Assembly (NCBI GenBank): GCA_016929595.1 | Contig: JAFGIN010000115.1 | Coordinates: 1-64,000 of the forward strand | DNA: 64,000 bases | Source of the DNA: Chitinispirillaceae bacterium | Lineage (GTDB): Bacteria > Fibrobacterota > Chitinivibrionia > Chitinivibrionales > Chitinispirillaceae | Direction: 5' to 3' | Part shown: piece by piece, positions 8,167 through 17,281 of the stretch | Layout of the letters: every line of letters starts with the position of its first letter | Position numbering within the stretch: the stretch's first letter is position 1 | Program-made: the position numbers and the translations under genes | Notes under the pieces: model-generated | What the model was told of the DNA's origin: nothing | Databases searched by the model: none | What the model saw: the letters and a program-made list of their open reading frames with translations, nothing else

Positions 8167-9536
8167 TCTTTATCAAAACCAAAAAATGAATCAATCTGAT
8201 CGGCAACATCATCGCCGGTAATGCTATACTGCTCTCTGTCAGGATTGCTCTGATTTTTTTCCGGTATGATGCGATCGGTAATCAACGGAGATTTTTGAAT
8301 GACCTGTGGTTTAATATCGTTTTGAGATAACTGCGCTGACAATTCGGCTTTCTGTTTGCTAAAAGATGCAGGAGTCTTTATCTCCCCATCTGCAGAAGGC
8401 GATAGCCCCGAAACAGATTGAGGTGGAATCTTTTTTGTTTCCTGAGAAGAAAATTGTGGTTTCTGAGGTTCAAAACTGATTTCAGAGTCTTCCTCCTCAG
8501 TACTTTGAGCAGGCTTCAAACTCTGTGGCCTGATAGTTATTTTAGCTGTCTCAGAATGGAAATTGGGGATCTTGGTCATATCCAGATCCATTATCGTTTC
8601 CATAGAAAAATCACCATCATCGGAATCGACGCCCTTGATCTGCTTCTTCTGATCATCAAGCGGTTTATTTACAATTGATGAAAACCCTGCTTCGTTATCT
8701 TCATCAACTGTAAGAACATCCTTTGTCATTTCTTCAAAAGAAAATTCCGATTCCTGTTCCTGAGGAGTCGACGCGGAAGCGATCACAGCCGATTCTTCCT
8801 TTTGCAAATCAGCTGCATCTCCGGCAGAAACCTGATCCTGAGGTGTAAACACAGGAATATCAGCATCCTCAACCGGAAGAACTTCAAGGTGCGATACAGA
8901 AACCGGTTCAAGAGAGAATTCCTCCTCTTCATCATTATCAACAGGTTTCGTTTTTTCCGGAACAGGATCTGCAAGACGCATTATATCACTGATTTCTTCT
9001 TCATCTTCAGAGCCAAACATCGATTGAGCCAGAGCGGCGTTTCCTGGATTTACACTGTTGGGCGGCTCAGACTTCACGACAGTTGCTGGTATCGCAGGAG
9101 CAGCAACCGAAGCCCCTAATACCTCATCTCTCCCGATTGAAACAGTTTTGGGCTCACGATACACGGGTTCTTCTCTGACAGACTGAACAGAAAAGCTCTC
9201 TTTTATGTAACTTGCATAATAGTTAAGAAGCGTTTCGATATATTTGACGAAAAACACCTCAAAAAGATGAAGGTTGGGCTTGTAAAGTTTCCGGATTGTG
9301 TCGATGAGGCGGGCGATCTCGCTTTTCAACCGTTCTTTGGAAACAGATCCCATCGAATATGAGAGCAGTAATGAATCCGCTTCAGAAACATACTCCCCGA
9401 TCGAGACTATATAAGGATTTCTTTCGTTGATCATCGATTTTTCTTTGCTGTCGATAACCATTCTGACGATTATCCATATCAACGAGGCGACTACTCCGCC
9501 TGCGAGGATACCTAACAAAAAACTGACTGAGTCCAT
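8163..9536 (-). CDS. Membrane-anchored acidic protein of unknown function
   Basis: A 457-residue protein with no domain I recognise. Residues 5-27 are a transmembrane helix. Residues ~30-120 are predicted helical (KERLKSEIARLIDTIRKLY, then FFVKYIETLLNYYASYIKE). Residues ~125-440 are low-complexity and acidic, rich in Asp, Glu, Pro, Ser and Gln, likely disordered. The end is ordered-looking (DDVADQIDSFFGFDKE). It resembles a membrane scaffold with a long cytoplasmic linker and a short terminal docking peptide. It is translationally coupled to the iron-sulfur flavoprotein. Confidence 0.65.
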   Translation of the reverse strand: MDSVSFLLGILAGGVVASLIWIIVRMVIDSKEKSMINERNPYIVSIGEYVSEADSLLLSYSMGSVSKERLKSEIARLIDTIRKLYKPNLHLFEVFFVKYIETLLNYYASYIKESFSVQSVREEPVYREPKTVSIGRDEVLGASVAAPAIPATVVKSEPPNSVNPGNAALAQSMFGSEDEEEISDIMRLADPVPEKTKPVDNDEEEEFSLEPVSVSHLEVLPVEDADIPVFTPQDQVSAGDAADLQKEESAVIASASTPQEQESEFSFEEMTKDVLTVDEDNEAGFSSIVNKPLDDQKKQIKGVDSDDGDFSMETIMDLDMTKIPNFHSETAKITIRPQSLKPAQSTEEEDSEISFEPQKPQFSSQETKKIPPQSVSGLSPSADGEIKTPASFSKQKAELSAQLSQNDIKPQVIQKSPLITDRIIPEKNQSNPDREQYSITGDDVADQIDSFFGFDKE

Positions 9537-9903
9537 ATATGTCCGACCTCCATTTATTCGGTTAAGTCCAATATTCCAAATCTTAAGAGAAAAAACTAAG
9601 CACAGGTATTAATTATAGCAAAAAAAAGCAGTTTTGTCAAAAAAATACTGCTTAAGTCGTTATTTATTTATGATTTAACACCGCAAATTTCTCATTTTAT
9701 CCAATTTTGCATGGTATTTCTGACTTTTCCATGAGAACGTACCGGAAATGCCAAAAATTACAGCACCTGGCACTAACTGCATTTCGACATGCTTCCTGCA
9801 GTGACAATGAAAAACGTCGCTCATCTTTATCCCGCAACAGGCGGGAGAAACATTTTTATCACAGTTCCGGAAGCGACTCTAATCCCCCTCAAATAAATAG
9901 AGA
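9537..9903. other. Intergenic region, no gene seen
   Basis: Between the 5' end of the acidic membrane-protein gene and the terminator of gpmI. AT-rich at first; the middle (9700-9900) is less so. Short open frames here lack ribosome sites and family resemblance. The promoter of the minus-strand pair probably lies at 9540-9640. Confidence 0.4.
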
Positions 9904-9937
9904 TTAAAAAAGAGACGGCTGAAATTATTCAACCGTC
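9904..9937 (-). terminator. Intrinsic terminator downstream of gpmI
   Basis: On the minus strand GACGGTTGAA, a short loop, and TTCAGCCGTC pair over ten positions with one mismatch, followed by TCTTTTTTAATC. It lies about 130 bases past the gpmI stop, so it is a plausible end of that transcript. Confidence 0.6.
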
Positions 9938-10067
9938 AAAGAGCCGGAATTTCGTTTTTTTTCAGCAGCTCTTTATCCCCCCCCATCCACCATCGACACA
10001 ATAGAAGGGACAGGGGGATATAAATAATGATGCTATTGCAACTACACCATCAATTTTACTAAAAAAA

Positions 10068-11582
10068 TTACAGTTTTATCAACAAAGAATTACCTGTCAT
10101 ATCCGCCGGTTTTTCAACACCAAGAAGATCGAGTACTGTCGGCGCAATATCGCTCAGTTTCCCGTTTTCTCGTAACTTCACATTACCGGCACCAACTACC
10201 GTGAGCGGTACAGGATTAGTCGTATGAGCAGTCATTGGAGAGCCGTCCTCAAGCTGAGTCTGATCTGCATTTCCATGATCAGCAGTAAGTATGCAGACAC
10301 CGCCCAGAGACAGAGCAGCTTCAACAACATCATGCACGCATGTGTCGACTGTTTCCACAGCTTTGATAACAGCATTAAAAATACCAGTATGCCCAACCAT
10401 GTCACCATTGGCAAAATTACAGATTACAGCATCGTATTTATTGCTCTTTATCGCCTCAACAAGCTTATCCCGAACTTCAAAAGCGCTCATTTCCGGTTGT
10501 AAATCGTATGTGGCAACTTTGGGACTATTGACAAGAATACGATCTTCACCGGGGAAGGGATCGTTGAGCTGCCCATTGAAGAAAAAGGTCACGTGAGCAT
10601 ATTTTTCTGTCTCAGCACAGCGGAGCTGCTTCAATCCATTGTTTGCAAGAACTTCACCAAGAATATTTTTGTTTGACATCTCAGGATAGGCTTCAATAAA
10701 ATGTCCGTTGTCATAGTAATGAGTCATTGCAACAAAACATTTTACAAGTAATGTCTGCTTAAAGGTGTCGAAACCTGGTTCAACCATAGCTTTTGTTAAC
10801 TGGCGGGTTCTATCGAATCTGAAATTAAAAAAGAGAAACGAATCATTTTCATTAAAACCGTTATAACCAATAGTTCTGGGTTTAATAAATTCATCAGTTT
10901 CGCCCGCAGCGTATGCACCTTCAACAGCCTCTTTCCAGTTATTGACAGAAACACCCTTTCCTTCCATAATGAGGCGATACGCAGTTTCTGTTCTGTCCCA
11001 TCGATTGTCACGATCCATCGCAAAATAACGACCAACAACCGTTGCGATTTTACCAATCCCAACCTTATCGATGCCTTTCTGAAGGAGACTCATGTGTTCC
11101 ATCGCTGATTTCGGCGGTGTATCGCGTCCATCGGTAATCGCATGGATCAGAACATTGTGGAAATTAACTTTTTTGCACAGTTCAAGCAGTGAGATACAGT
11201 GCCGCGTTACAGCATGAACCCCCTCTTCCTGAATCAACCCCATCAGGTGAAGTGCGCTGTTATTCCTACGGGCAAACTCAATAGCCTGAAGAAATGCTTT
11301 ATTTTCAAAAAAATCACCATCAGAGACAGATTTATCTATTTTTGTCAGGCTCTGGTAAATAACTCTTCCTGCACCGATATTAAGATGTCCGACTTCACTG
11401 TTACCCTGATACCCTTCTGGTAACCCAACACTGAGTCCGGAGGTTTGAACAAGCGTGGTTGGTGAATTTGATTCGTATGCATCGGTAAAAGGTGTATTTG
11501 CAGTGTAAATAGCGTTACTTTTTTCGGGTTTTCCTCTGCCCCATCCATCACGGATTATAAGACAAACCGGACGTTTTTTCAT
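10068..11582 (-). CDS. gpmI: 2,3-bisphosphoglycerate-independent phosphoglycerate mutase
   Basis: A 504-residue alkaline-phosphatase-superfamily enzyme interconverting 3- and 2-phosphoglycerate in glycolysis, without a bisphosphoglycerate cofactor. Visible: metal ligand Asp12 in IIRDGWG, phospho-acceptor Ser62 in YQGNSEVGHLNIGAGR, substrate motifs HAITDGRDTPP and DRDNRWDRTE, and the second metal site NFANGDMVGHTG plus TADHGNAD. The length matches the family (~505-515). AGGAGAAG precedes the start. Single-gene transcript with its own terminator. Confidence 0.97.
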   Translation of the reverse strand: MKKRPVCLIIRDGWGRGKPEKSNAIYTANTPFTDAYESNSPTTLVQTSGLSVGLPEGYQGNSEVGHLNIGAGRVIYQSLTKIDKSVSDGDFFENKAFLQAIEFARRNNSALHLMGLIQEEGVHAVTRHCISLLELCKKVNFHNVLIHAITDGRDTPPKSAMEHMSLLQKGIDKVGIGKIATVVGRYFAMDRDNRWDRTETAYRLIMEGKGVSVNNWKEAVEGAYAAGETDEFIKPRTIGYNGFNENDSFLFFNFRFDRTRQLTKAMVEPGFDTFKQTLLVKCFVAMTHYYDNGHFIEAYPEMSNKNILGEVLANNGLKQLRCAETEKYAHVTFFFNGQLNDPFPGEDRILVNSPKVATYDLQPEMSAFEVRDKLVEAIKSNKYDAVICNFANGDMVGHTGIFNAVIKAVETVDTCVHDVVEAALSLGGVCILTADHGNADQTQLEDGSPMTAHTTNPVPLTVVGAGNVKLRENGKLSDIAPTVLDLLGVEKPADMTGNSLLIKL

Positions 11583-11623
11583 ATACTTCTCCTGACCTGG
11601 CTCGCAGCCGGTACTGATTCAGA

Positions 11624-12001
11624 TTAACTTTTTTTATCTTTTTTTCTTGATCTCAAAAATTCCCAGGAAGCTTCAACTTCGCCATGACCTGAACAGGCCC
11701 AGCAGATACCACTGCCATCACAATAGTGACAGGTACCCTTTCCCTTGCAGTATGGACACTCCTCAGTGTACGATGTTTTGTTAATATTTCCCTCGGTCAC
11801 ATGTGGTACGACTGTCTTTCGTTTACCGGTTCCTTCGCAGAAGCTGCATTTTTTTTCGCCGCCGCAATAGGAACAAACACCCTTCTTATCCTTGCAGAAA
11901 GGACACTCCTTTTCATCATACCGTGCTTCCCTTTTTTCAATTCGCGCACATGATGCTGCAACCACTGCAGATAATCCGGCAAGGAAATTTCGTCTCTTCA
12001 T
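11624..12001 (-). CDS. Small Tat-type lipoprotein with six CxxC (DnaJ-like zinc-finger) motifs
   Basis: A 125-residue protein. The N-terminus MKRRNFLAGLSAVVAASC has a twin-arginine start and a lipobox with Cys18, so it looks like a Tat-exported lipoprotein. The mature part is a chain of CxxC units with glycines: CPFC, CSYC, CSFC, then CPYC, CHYC and CWAC. This is the CxxCxGxG style of the DnaJ cysteine-rich domain, which binds two zinc ions. There is no J domain. Tat export would allow zinc loading before transport (inference). AGGAGG lies just upstream. It is divergent from the sheath-like gene at 12130. Confidence 0.75.
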   Translation of the reverse strand: MKRRNFLAGLSAVVAASCARIEKREARYDEKECPFCKDKKGVCSYCGGEKKCSFCEGTGKRKTVVPHVTEGNINKTSYTEECPYCKGKGTCHYCDGSGICWACSGHGEVEASWEFLRSRKKDKKS

Positions 12002-12129
12002 TAATCAGCCTCCTGAAATATATATTCAAAGGATTAAAATTGTTCTTCTCTTGTTTCAAATTCGATCCTATTTTTAGAATAGTCTCATAATATACCAAAT
12101 AGCACACTCAACCAGAAAGCTGTAATATT

Positions 12130-13749
12130 ATGGAAAAGGATAAATCTTCCATTCATTCGACAAACGTCTCCCTGGGAGTCATGTCTGAAGTGAGAAGAGA
12201 AACAGCTGCTTCGAAAGCACAACCCGCAATTCTCTTAATTTCTGGCGACTTTGGATTCCACTCGGATTCAGCATTGAAAATCAGCGCATCACAATGGAAC
12301 GATTTTTTTGGTGCAAACAAATTTGAACTCACCTGCTCAGTTGAACATAATCTTCCGGAATACATCAAACCCTTTTTCCTTGAGTATCCGGTAGAATCGA
12401 TAAATGATTTTTCGATTGATAATATAATCGAAAAAACTCCGCATCTTTCTCCAATTAAAACAGCACTCACTGTCACCGAACAACTCAGATTATCAAGAAT
12501 CGACAAATCTGAAGCCTACAGCCGCCTCGAGGCTCTTCAGGTACCGGAATCTTTGAAAAACAAGATTCTCATTAGTCTGAAACTCAGCCCCAACCGCGAC
12601 ACACCTTCAAGTAACCCGCACCAGATCGACTCGATTCTTTCCATGATAGACATTCAGGAGGAACCTGCAGCACCTCAAACCAGAACTGATAAATTTATCG
12701 CCACAGTTACCTCAAAGGACACATCAAACCCTGATTACGAGAGCGTCAAAACATTTCTTGCAGAGATTATGAAAAAAACCGCTGATGCAATAAGAAAAAC
12801 AGTGCGATTCACAGAAATTGCACGATCATGGCACTCCCTTAAAAATATTGTTAAGATCGCAGGGAGAAATGAGATCGTCGATATCTATTGTGCATCATCA
12901 CCCCGGGAAGAGGCTGTAGAATTACTCTCTTCAGTGCTTGGTGCCATGCCGGACGACCTGACTCCCGACCTCCTTTTATGGAATTATGACTATACCTTGA
13001 GCACCGCTTCCATGCAGGAACTTGAACAGGTGTCAATAATTGCTGAGAGATATAAAACAGTATTATGTACATCAATATGTAATTCTGAAGAGATTAACCG
13101 TGCGCTCTATTCAACTCAACCTGTCCGGATTGTAATGGAACACGATCAAATGATCCCTTATAATCGTTTTCGCAACAACACCGCATCCAGATCATGCATT
13201 CTCTGTTCAGCTCCTGAATATTCAGAATTGAACGCCAGCGAATTCAACCTTGCCAGCGGTGCGTGGATTATCACCGCCCAGTGGATGATATCTCTTGTGG
13301 AATCTGGTAATCCATTTCAGTGGCCCCTAAGAATTCAATCTATTACCGGTTTTGGTGCAACATCAAAAGTCGATGATTCCCGGATTGAGGAAGTTGCACA
13401 GTACGGAATAACTATCACAGAAAATTGCGAGTATCTTCATCGTGTCAGTCCGGTTTCAGCAATTGACATTTCGGAGGAATCCCCTTACCGAAGCGCCGGA
13501 TTTAATATTTTAGTAAACAAAACGGCTAGACTGGCTGCTACCCGGGTATCATCAAGAGAGATCACAGGTGAAAATGCCGCTTCAGTTTTGCATGATTTTC
13601 TTGTTACAAATCTCAAACCATATCATATTTTATCCAGTGATACAGCTTTGAGCGTCGACGTTTCAAACAATGTTGCTACCATTGAGCTTAATTCGGATTG
13701 TACAATTGACGGGTTTGGGATCGGGTTCCAATTTTCGATAAACATGTAA
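12130..13749 (+). CDS. Contractile-sheath-like protein, TssB and TssC related regions in one chain
   Basis: A 539-residue protein without a signal peptide. Residues ~1-130 follow the TssB (VipA) layout: AILLISGDFGF, then a conserved W-F stretch, a strand, and LEYPVESINDFSIDNIIEKTPHL, which mirrors TssB's L-x-F-x-S-x-x-DF-x-P-x-x-I-x-x-x-P-x-L. Residues ~220-539 follow TssC (VipB): WHSLKNIVKIAGRNEIVDIYC, DLLLWNYDYTLSTASMQELEQ, then the sheath core around NPFQWPLRIQSITGFGATSK and a C-terminal beta segment. TssB and TssC assemble the contractile tube of type VI secretion systems. No other T6SS gene is seen. It heads a five-gene run. Recognition is by pattern, not by a computed alignment. A divergent sheath-fold protein with another job is possible. 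Confidence 0.5.
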   Translation: MEKDKSSIHSTNVSLGVMSEVRRETAASKAQPAILLISGDFGFHSDSALKISASQWNDFFGANKFELTCSVEHNLPEYIKPFFLEYPVESINDFSIDNIIEKTPHLSPIKTALTVTEQLRLSRIDKSEAYSRLEALQVPESLKNKILISLKLSPNRDTPSSNPHQIDSILSMIDIQEEPAAPQTRTDKFIATVTSKDTSNPDYESVKTFLAEIMKKTADAIRKTVRFTEIARSWHSLKNIVKIAGRNEIVDIYCASSPREEAVELLSSVLGAMPDDLTPDLLLWNYDYTLSTASMQELEQVSIIAERYKTVLCTSICNSEEINRALYSTQPVRIVMEHDQMIPYNRFRNNTASRSCILCSAPEYSELNASEFNLASGAWIITAQWMISLVESGNPFQWPLRIQSITGFGATSKVDDSRIEEVAQYGITITENCEYLHRVSPVSAIDISEESPYRSAGFNILVNKTARLAATRVSSREITGENAASVLHDFLVTNLKPYHILSSDTALSVDVSNNVATIELNSDCTIDGFGIGFQFSINM

Positions 13750-13799
13750 GCAAATAGAAATTCTCTGTCATCACACTCATTAACAAGCGATTTTCAGAT

Positions 13800-14891
13800 A
13801 TGTTCAAATTTTCGAGTGATTCGGCACGGAAAAACAACAGATTCAAGAGTAAAAGCCTGATGAGGTTCACGGTTCCATCAGGTTTTCTGCTTGTAGTACT
13901 GCTATCAGCATTCATTTCCATTGCTCAATCATTATCCGGCACTGATGATTTCATTGATCACACGGTCAAAAAAGGTGAAACAATAAGTCTACTGTGCATT
14001 CAATATTACGGATATTATTCACAGTCACTTGGAAAGGCTCTGACCAGAGACAATCCTTCGTTGAAAAATATTGACATAATATCCATTGGTCAAAAGATTC
14101 TGTTCAAGAAACCTATAGAAAATGTTTCATCACCGGAGCAGTCAAACGCAGCAGATTCCACTACAACCGGAATGATTCCGGAGAATGATACAGTATTTAT
14201 AAAGCAGATCGACCTTAGCCAGGGAGTTGTTACGTACCTTGAAGGAACGTCATTCATCAAAAGGTCGCCTAACAACAGATCCGTTCGATTGGTTGTAAAC
14301 ACCATTGTGAACCCTGGTGACCGAATCGAAACAGGATCTGATGGCAGAGTCGAGATTCTCATAAACAGGGAATCGGTTGTCAGAATGAAAGAAAGCAGTA
14401 TTCTGGAGTTTGACTCATTAAGAAACATTGCTGAAAAAAAAGGTAAAACGCGTTTCAATTTTTCTCTTGGATCTGTCTGGACAAAAGTTAAAAAGTTCAA
14501 GGATTCCATTTCCCGTTTTGAGCTTGAACTTCCGACAGTCATTGCAGGCGTACACGGCACAGTGTATCAGACAAGCGTCAACAAAGACCGTTCCTCTGAA
14601 GTAAAAGTATTTGAAGGAGAGGTTGCAGTCAAACGCTTTCAACCTCCGTTACAGGTACATTCCGGTAATCTAAAGAGTGGGGAGATTGCAGGACCTCGTG
14701 AAGTGGCTGGTCCCAGGGAGGTTTCTCTGGAAAAATGGACCAGAATAGTCAAGAGCATGCAAATAATCCATATTGATGAAAATGGTATTCCGGACAGTAC
14801 ATCGGAAATAAAAGAGGTACCCCGGGACAGCTGGACATTATGGAACGAGGAACGGGACCGCAAAATTGCAGAAATCTTTTCGGAGTTATAA
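13800..14891 (+). CDS. LysM-FecR domain envelope protein
   Basis: A 363-residue protein; the start could also be ATG 13860 (MRFTVPSG). A signal/anchor helix (~26-42) is followed by a LysM module (~52-102: DHTVKKGETISLLCIQYYG ... ISIGQKILF), expected to bind peptidoglycan. A FecR-type beta domain follows (~135-290: VVTYLEGTSFIKRS ... VNPGDRIETGSDGRVEIL ... VIAGVHGTVYQTSV). FecR-type domains sit in the periplasm and pass envelope signals or organise surfaces. The stop is one base before the start of the CHASE2-kinase gene, so the two are coupled. Confidence 0.85.
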   Translation: MFKFSSDSARKNNRFKSKSLMRFTVPSGFLLVVLLSAFISIAQSLSGTDDFIDHTVKKGETISLLCIQYYGYYSQSLGKALTRDNPSLKNIDIISIGQKILFKKPIENVSSPEQSNAADSTTTGMIPENDTVFIKQIDLSQGVVTYLEGTSFIKRSPNNRSVRLVVNTIVNPGDRIETGSDGRVEILINRESVVRMKESSILEFDSLRNIAEKKGKTRFNFSLGSVWTKVKKFKDSISRFELELPTVIAGVHGTVYQTSVNKDRSSEVKVFEGEVAVKRFQPPLQVHSGNLKSGEIAGPREVAGPREVSLEKWTRIVKSMQIIHIDENGIPDSTSEIKEVPRDSWTLWNEERDRKIAEIFSEL

Positions 14892-14892
14892 A

Positions 14893-17265
14893 ATGAAAAA
14901 ATTTCTGATTCTCTGCGGAGCCACACTTATTCTATCAGTTATCTATTTTCTTAATCCATTGCGGTTCATCGACAACCTTTTCTATGATCTCAACTTTACA
15001 TTTCAATCCAAATCTTCTGTTGATTCGGTGGTTATTGTCGGTATCGATCGTCAGAGTATCAAAGTCCGGGGAGCATGGCCATGGCGGCGCTCGACAACAG
15101 CGCAGCTTATCAGGCAGATTGCATCTGCCCGACCAAAGGTGATTGCACTTGACTTTCAATTTCCCCGAAGGGATGATGCCGGAGAAAGTGACAGCCTCTC
15201 AAAGGTATTGTCTTCCCTGAACAATGTTGTTCTTCCTTTCAGTGTTGACGGGATCAGTACGGGCACTGCACCAGATGCAAACATCTCCCTCTCCCCTGTT
15301 CTCATGCAGCACATCATTCATCAACTGACTAACAAAAACCATCTGGAACAGATCCTTTTTTACAATGCATCGGGAATAGACCTTCCGGACTCGCTCTTTT
15401 TCAAGAGCACGAAATACAGCGGCTTTCTCAATATGTCGACAAGTAATTCCAGCCAGAAGCTCCGTGAAGCGATCCACGTTATCAAAGCCGGCGACTTTTA
15501 CCTTCCATCATTTGCAGTTGCTGCTGCTGCCGCTTTTTATGGAATCCCGATGGAGAAGATTGGACTTGACGGAATGGGTAGTGTCATCATAGGAGAGAAG
15601 CAGATACCGCTCAGTTCCTATGCGGCTTCACTTTTACTCAATTTCAGAAGTGAAAAGTATCCGATACCACACTACAGCGCATCCGAAATTATCGATGGTA
15701 CATTTGACATAAGTATTTTTCAGAATAAGGCTGTTTTTATAGGGGTAACCGATCCCCTGGCTGCAGCAGACTTTTTTACAACACCGGTGCAATCACAGTA
15801 TCCCGGTGTTGCAGTCTGGGCAACGGCAGTTCTGGATATAATTCACGGTACATGGATAAAAGCCGATGCACTGTTGCCCGCAATACTCCATTATCTGCTG
15901 GTCTTTCTGATTTTTCCCGGGCTTGCACTGTTCTTTCCACCAAAACACCAGCGGCTTGCTCTGGTTACCGGTATTTTTCTTATGATTTCAGGGGTTATTG
16001 GAAGCATTGTTCTTTTCAGAATTGCACATTATTTCGTAAGCCCTGCACCACCAGTCTATTCATGGGTGTGTTTACTTATCTGGCTTGCAGCAGTACGTGT
16101 TAATCCCACGCTTGCAGGAACACCACAACTGGAATTTGACCCTCCGGTAAATGCTTCAGCCGATGTACTTCCACCTCCACCACCCGAATCTCAAATAGTA
16201 TTTAAAGCGCTCCAATGCGATACAATGGATCATATTCTCCGTAAATCAAATCTTCCATTTGCAAAAATGTCCCAAAGCGACTCCGGTACATCGCTGATGC
16301 GGACCGTAGATGAAAGCTCTACTGATCTTTTATCAAAATTTCCTGATTCCGGAGATCTCACAACACTTCTTGAGTGTGGTGGCGGACAGATCATCGGGTT
16401 GCTCGGTTCCGGTGGCATGGCGGATGTCTATCTTATGTGGCACCCCCGACTTGAATCGTATCGGGCTGTAAAAGTGATGAAACCTTACATCTCAGAGAAC
16501 TTCCTCACCCGGTTTGAAACAGAGATAAGAATTTTTTCAAAACTTGATCATCCCAACATTGTTCGCTGTTTTGGTGCAGGTGACTGGCACTCGCTTCCAT
16601 ACCTTGAAATGGAATTCGTCAATGGTGCATCATTCGAAAACATTCTTCAGATCTGTAACTTCATTACTGTCAATCAGGCGATAGCAGTCGGAGTCCTTGT
16701 CTGCAAGGCACTGGAATATGCGCACAGCAGGACTATGCATATTTATGGCAAATCTACAGAGGGAATCATTCATAGAGACCTCAAACCAGCTAATATCATG
16801 ATGACAAAAAGTGGCCGGATAAAGCTGGCCGATTTTGGTATAGCTCGTCCTCAGGAGAACTCTTTTCATAGTGCCGAAGCAGAAAATGTTGCAGGTACCC
16901 TGCCTTATATCGCTCCGGAAGTTTTTGACAGAAATGAATATATGTCGAGAACCGATACCTACGCTCTGGGAGCAACTCTTTACGAATTGATCAGCGGTGA
17001 AAGAGTGTTTCCACAGACTACCGTTACCGAAATCATAAATGCAAAAATAAACGGAAAGTACAAACCGCTCTCATCATCGGTTAAAATACCACTTGAAGTT
17101 GAAGCAATTATCGATAAATCATTGAACGTTGAGCCATCCGGAAGGTATCAGTCTGCAAAGGAATTACGAACCGTGCTCGAAAAGGCATTTTTCAGTACAG
17201 GCGGTAGTGACGGTTTCGGACATCTCAGCGCACTTATAAAACGTATCTGGCCATCTCAACAGTAA
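14893..17265 (+). CDS. CHASE2 sensor-Ser/Thr protein kinase
   Basis: The start chosen is ATG 14893 (MKKFLILCG), nine bases after GGAG; a longer frame starts at 14866 inside the previous gene. 790 residues. An N-terminal helix, an extracytoplasmic CHASE2 domain (~25-310, VVIVGIDRQSIKVRGAWPWRR ... FIGVTDPLAAADFF), and three membrane helices (~325-415) are followed by a Pro-rich linker. The eukaryotic-type kinase domain is at ~500-765. The kinase is intact: LGSGGMADVY, catalytic Lys in YRAVKVMK, HRDLKPANI near residue 625, DFGIARP, and TLPYIAPEVF. It should phosphorylate Ser/Thr inside the cell in response to a periplasmic cue. The downstream FHA protein is the obvious candidate phosphothreonine reader. 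Confidence 0.9.
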   Translation: MKKFLILCGATLILSVIYFLNPLRFIDNLFYDLNFTFQSKSSVDSVVIVGIDRQSIKVRGAWPWRRSTTAQLIRQIASARPKVIALDFQFPRRDDAGESDSLSKVLSSLNNVVLPFSVDGISTGTAPDANISLSPVLMQHIIHQLTNKNHLEQILFYNASGIDLPDSLFFKSTKYSGFLNMSTSNSSQKLREAIHVIKAGDFYLPSFAVAAAAAFYGIPMEKIGLDGMGSVIIGEKQIPLSSYAASLLLNFRSEKYPIPHYSASEIIDGTFDISIFQNKAVFIGVTDPLAAADFFTTPVQSQYPGVAVWATAVLDIIHGTWIKADALLPAILHYLLVFLIFPGLALFFPPKHQRLALVTGIFLMISGVIGSIVLFRIAHYFVSPAPPVYSWVCLLIWLAAVRVNPTLAGTPQLEFDPPVNASADVLPPPPPESQIVFKALQCDTMDHILRKSNLPFAKMSQSDSGTSLMRTVDESSTDLLSKFPDSGDLTTLLECGGGQIIGLLGSGGMADVYLMWHPRLESYRAVKVMKPYISENFLTRFETEIRIFSKLDHPNIVRCFGAGDWHSLPYLEMEFVNGASFENILQICNFITVNQAIAVGVLVCKALEYAHSRTMHIYGKSTEGIIHRDLKPANIMMTKSGRIKLADFGIARPQENSFHSAEAENVAGTLPYIAPEVFDRNEYMSRTDTYALGATLYELISGERVFPQTTVTEIINAKINGKYKPLSSSVKIPLEVEAIIDKSLNVEPSGRYQSAKELRTVLEKAFFSTGGSDGFGHLSALIKRIWPSQQ

Positions 17266-17281
17266 ATTATATGAGGAACAA

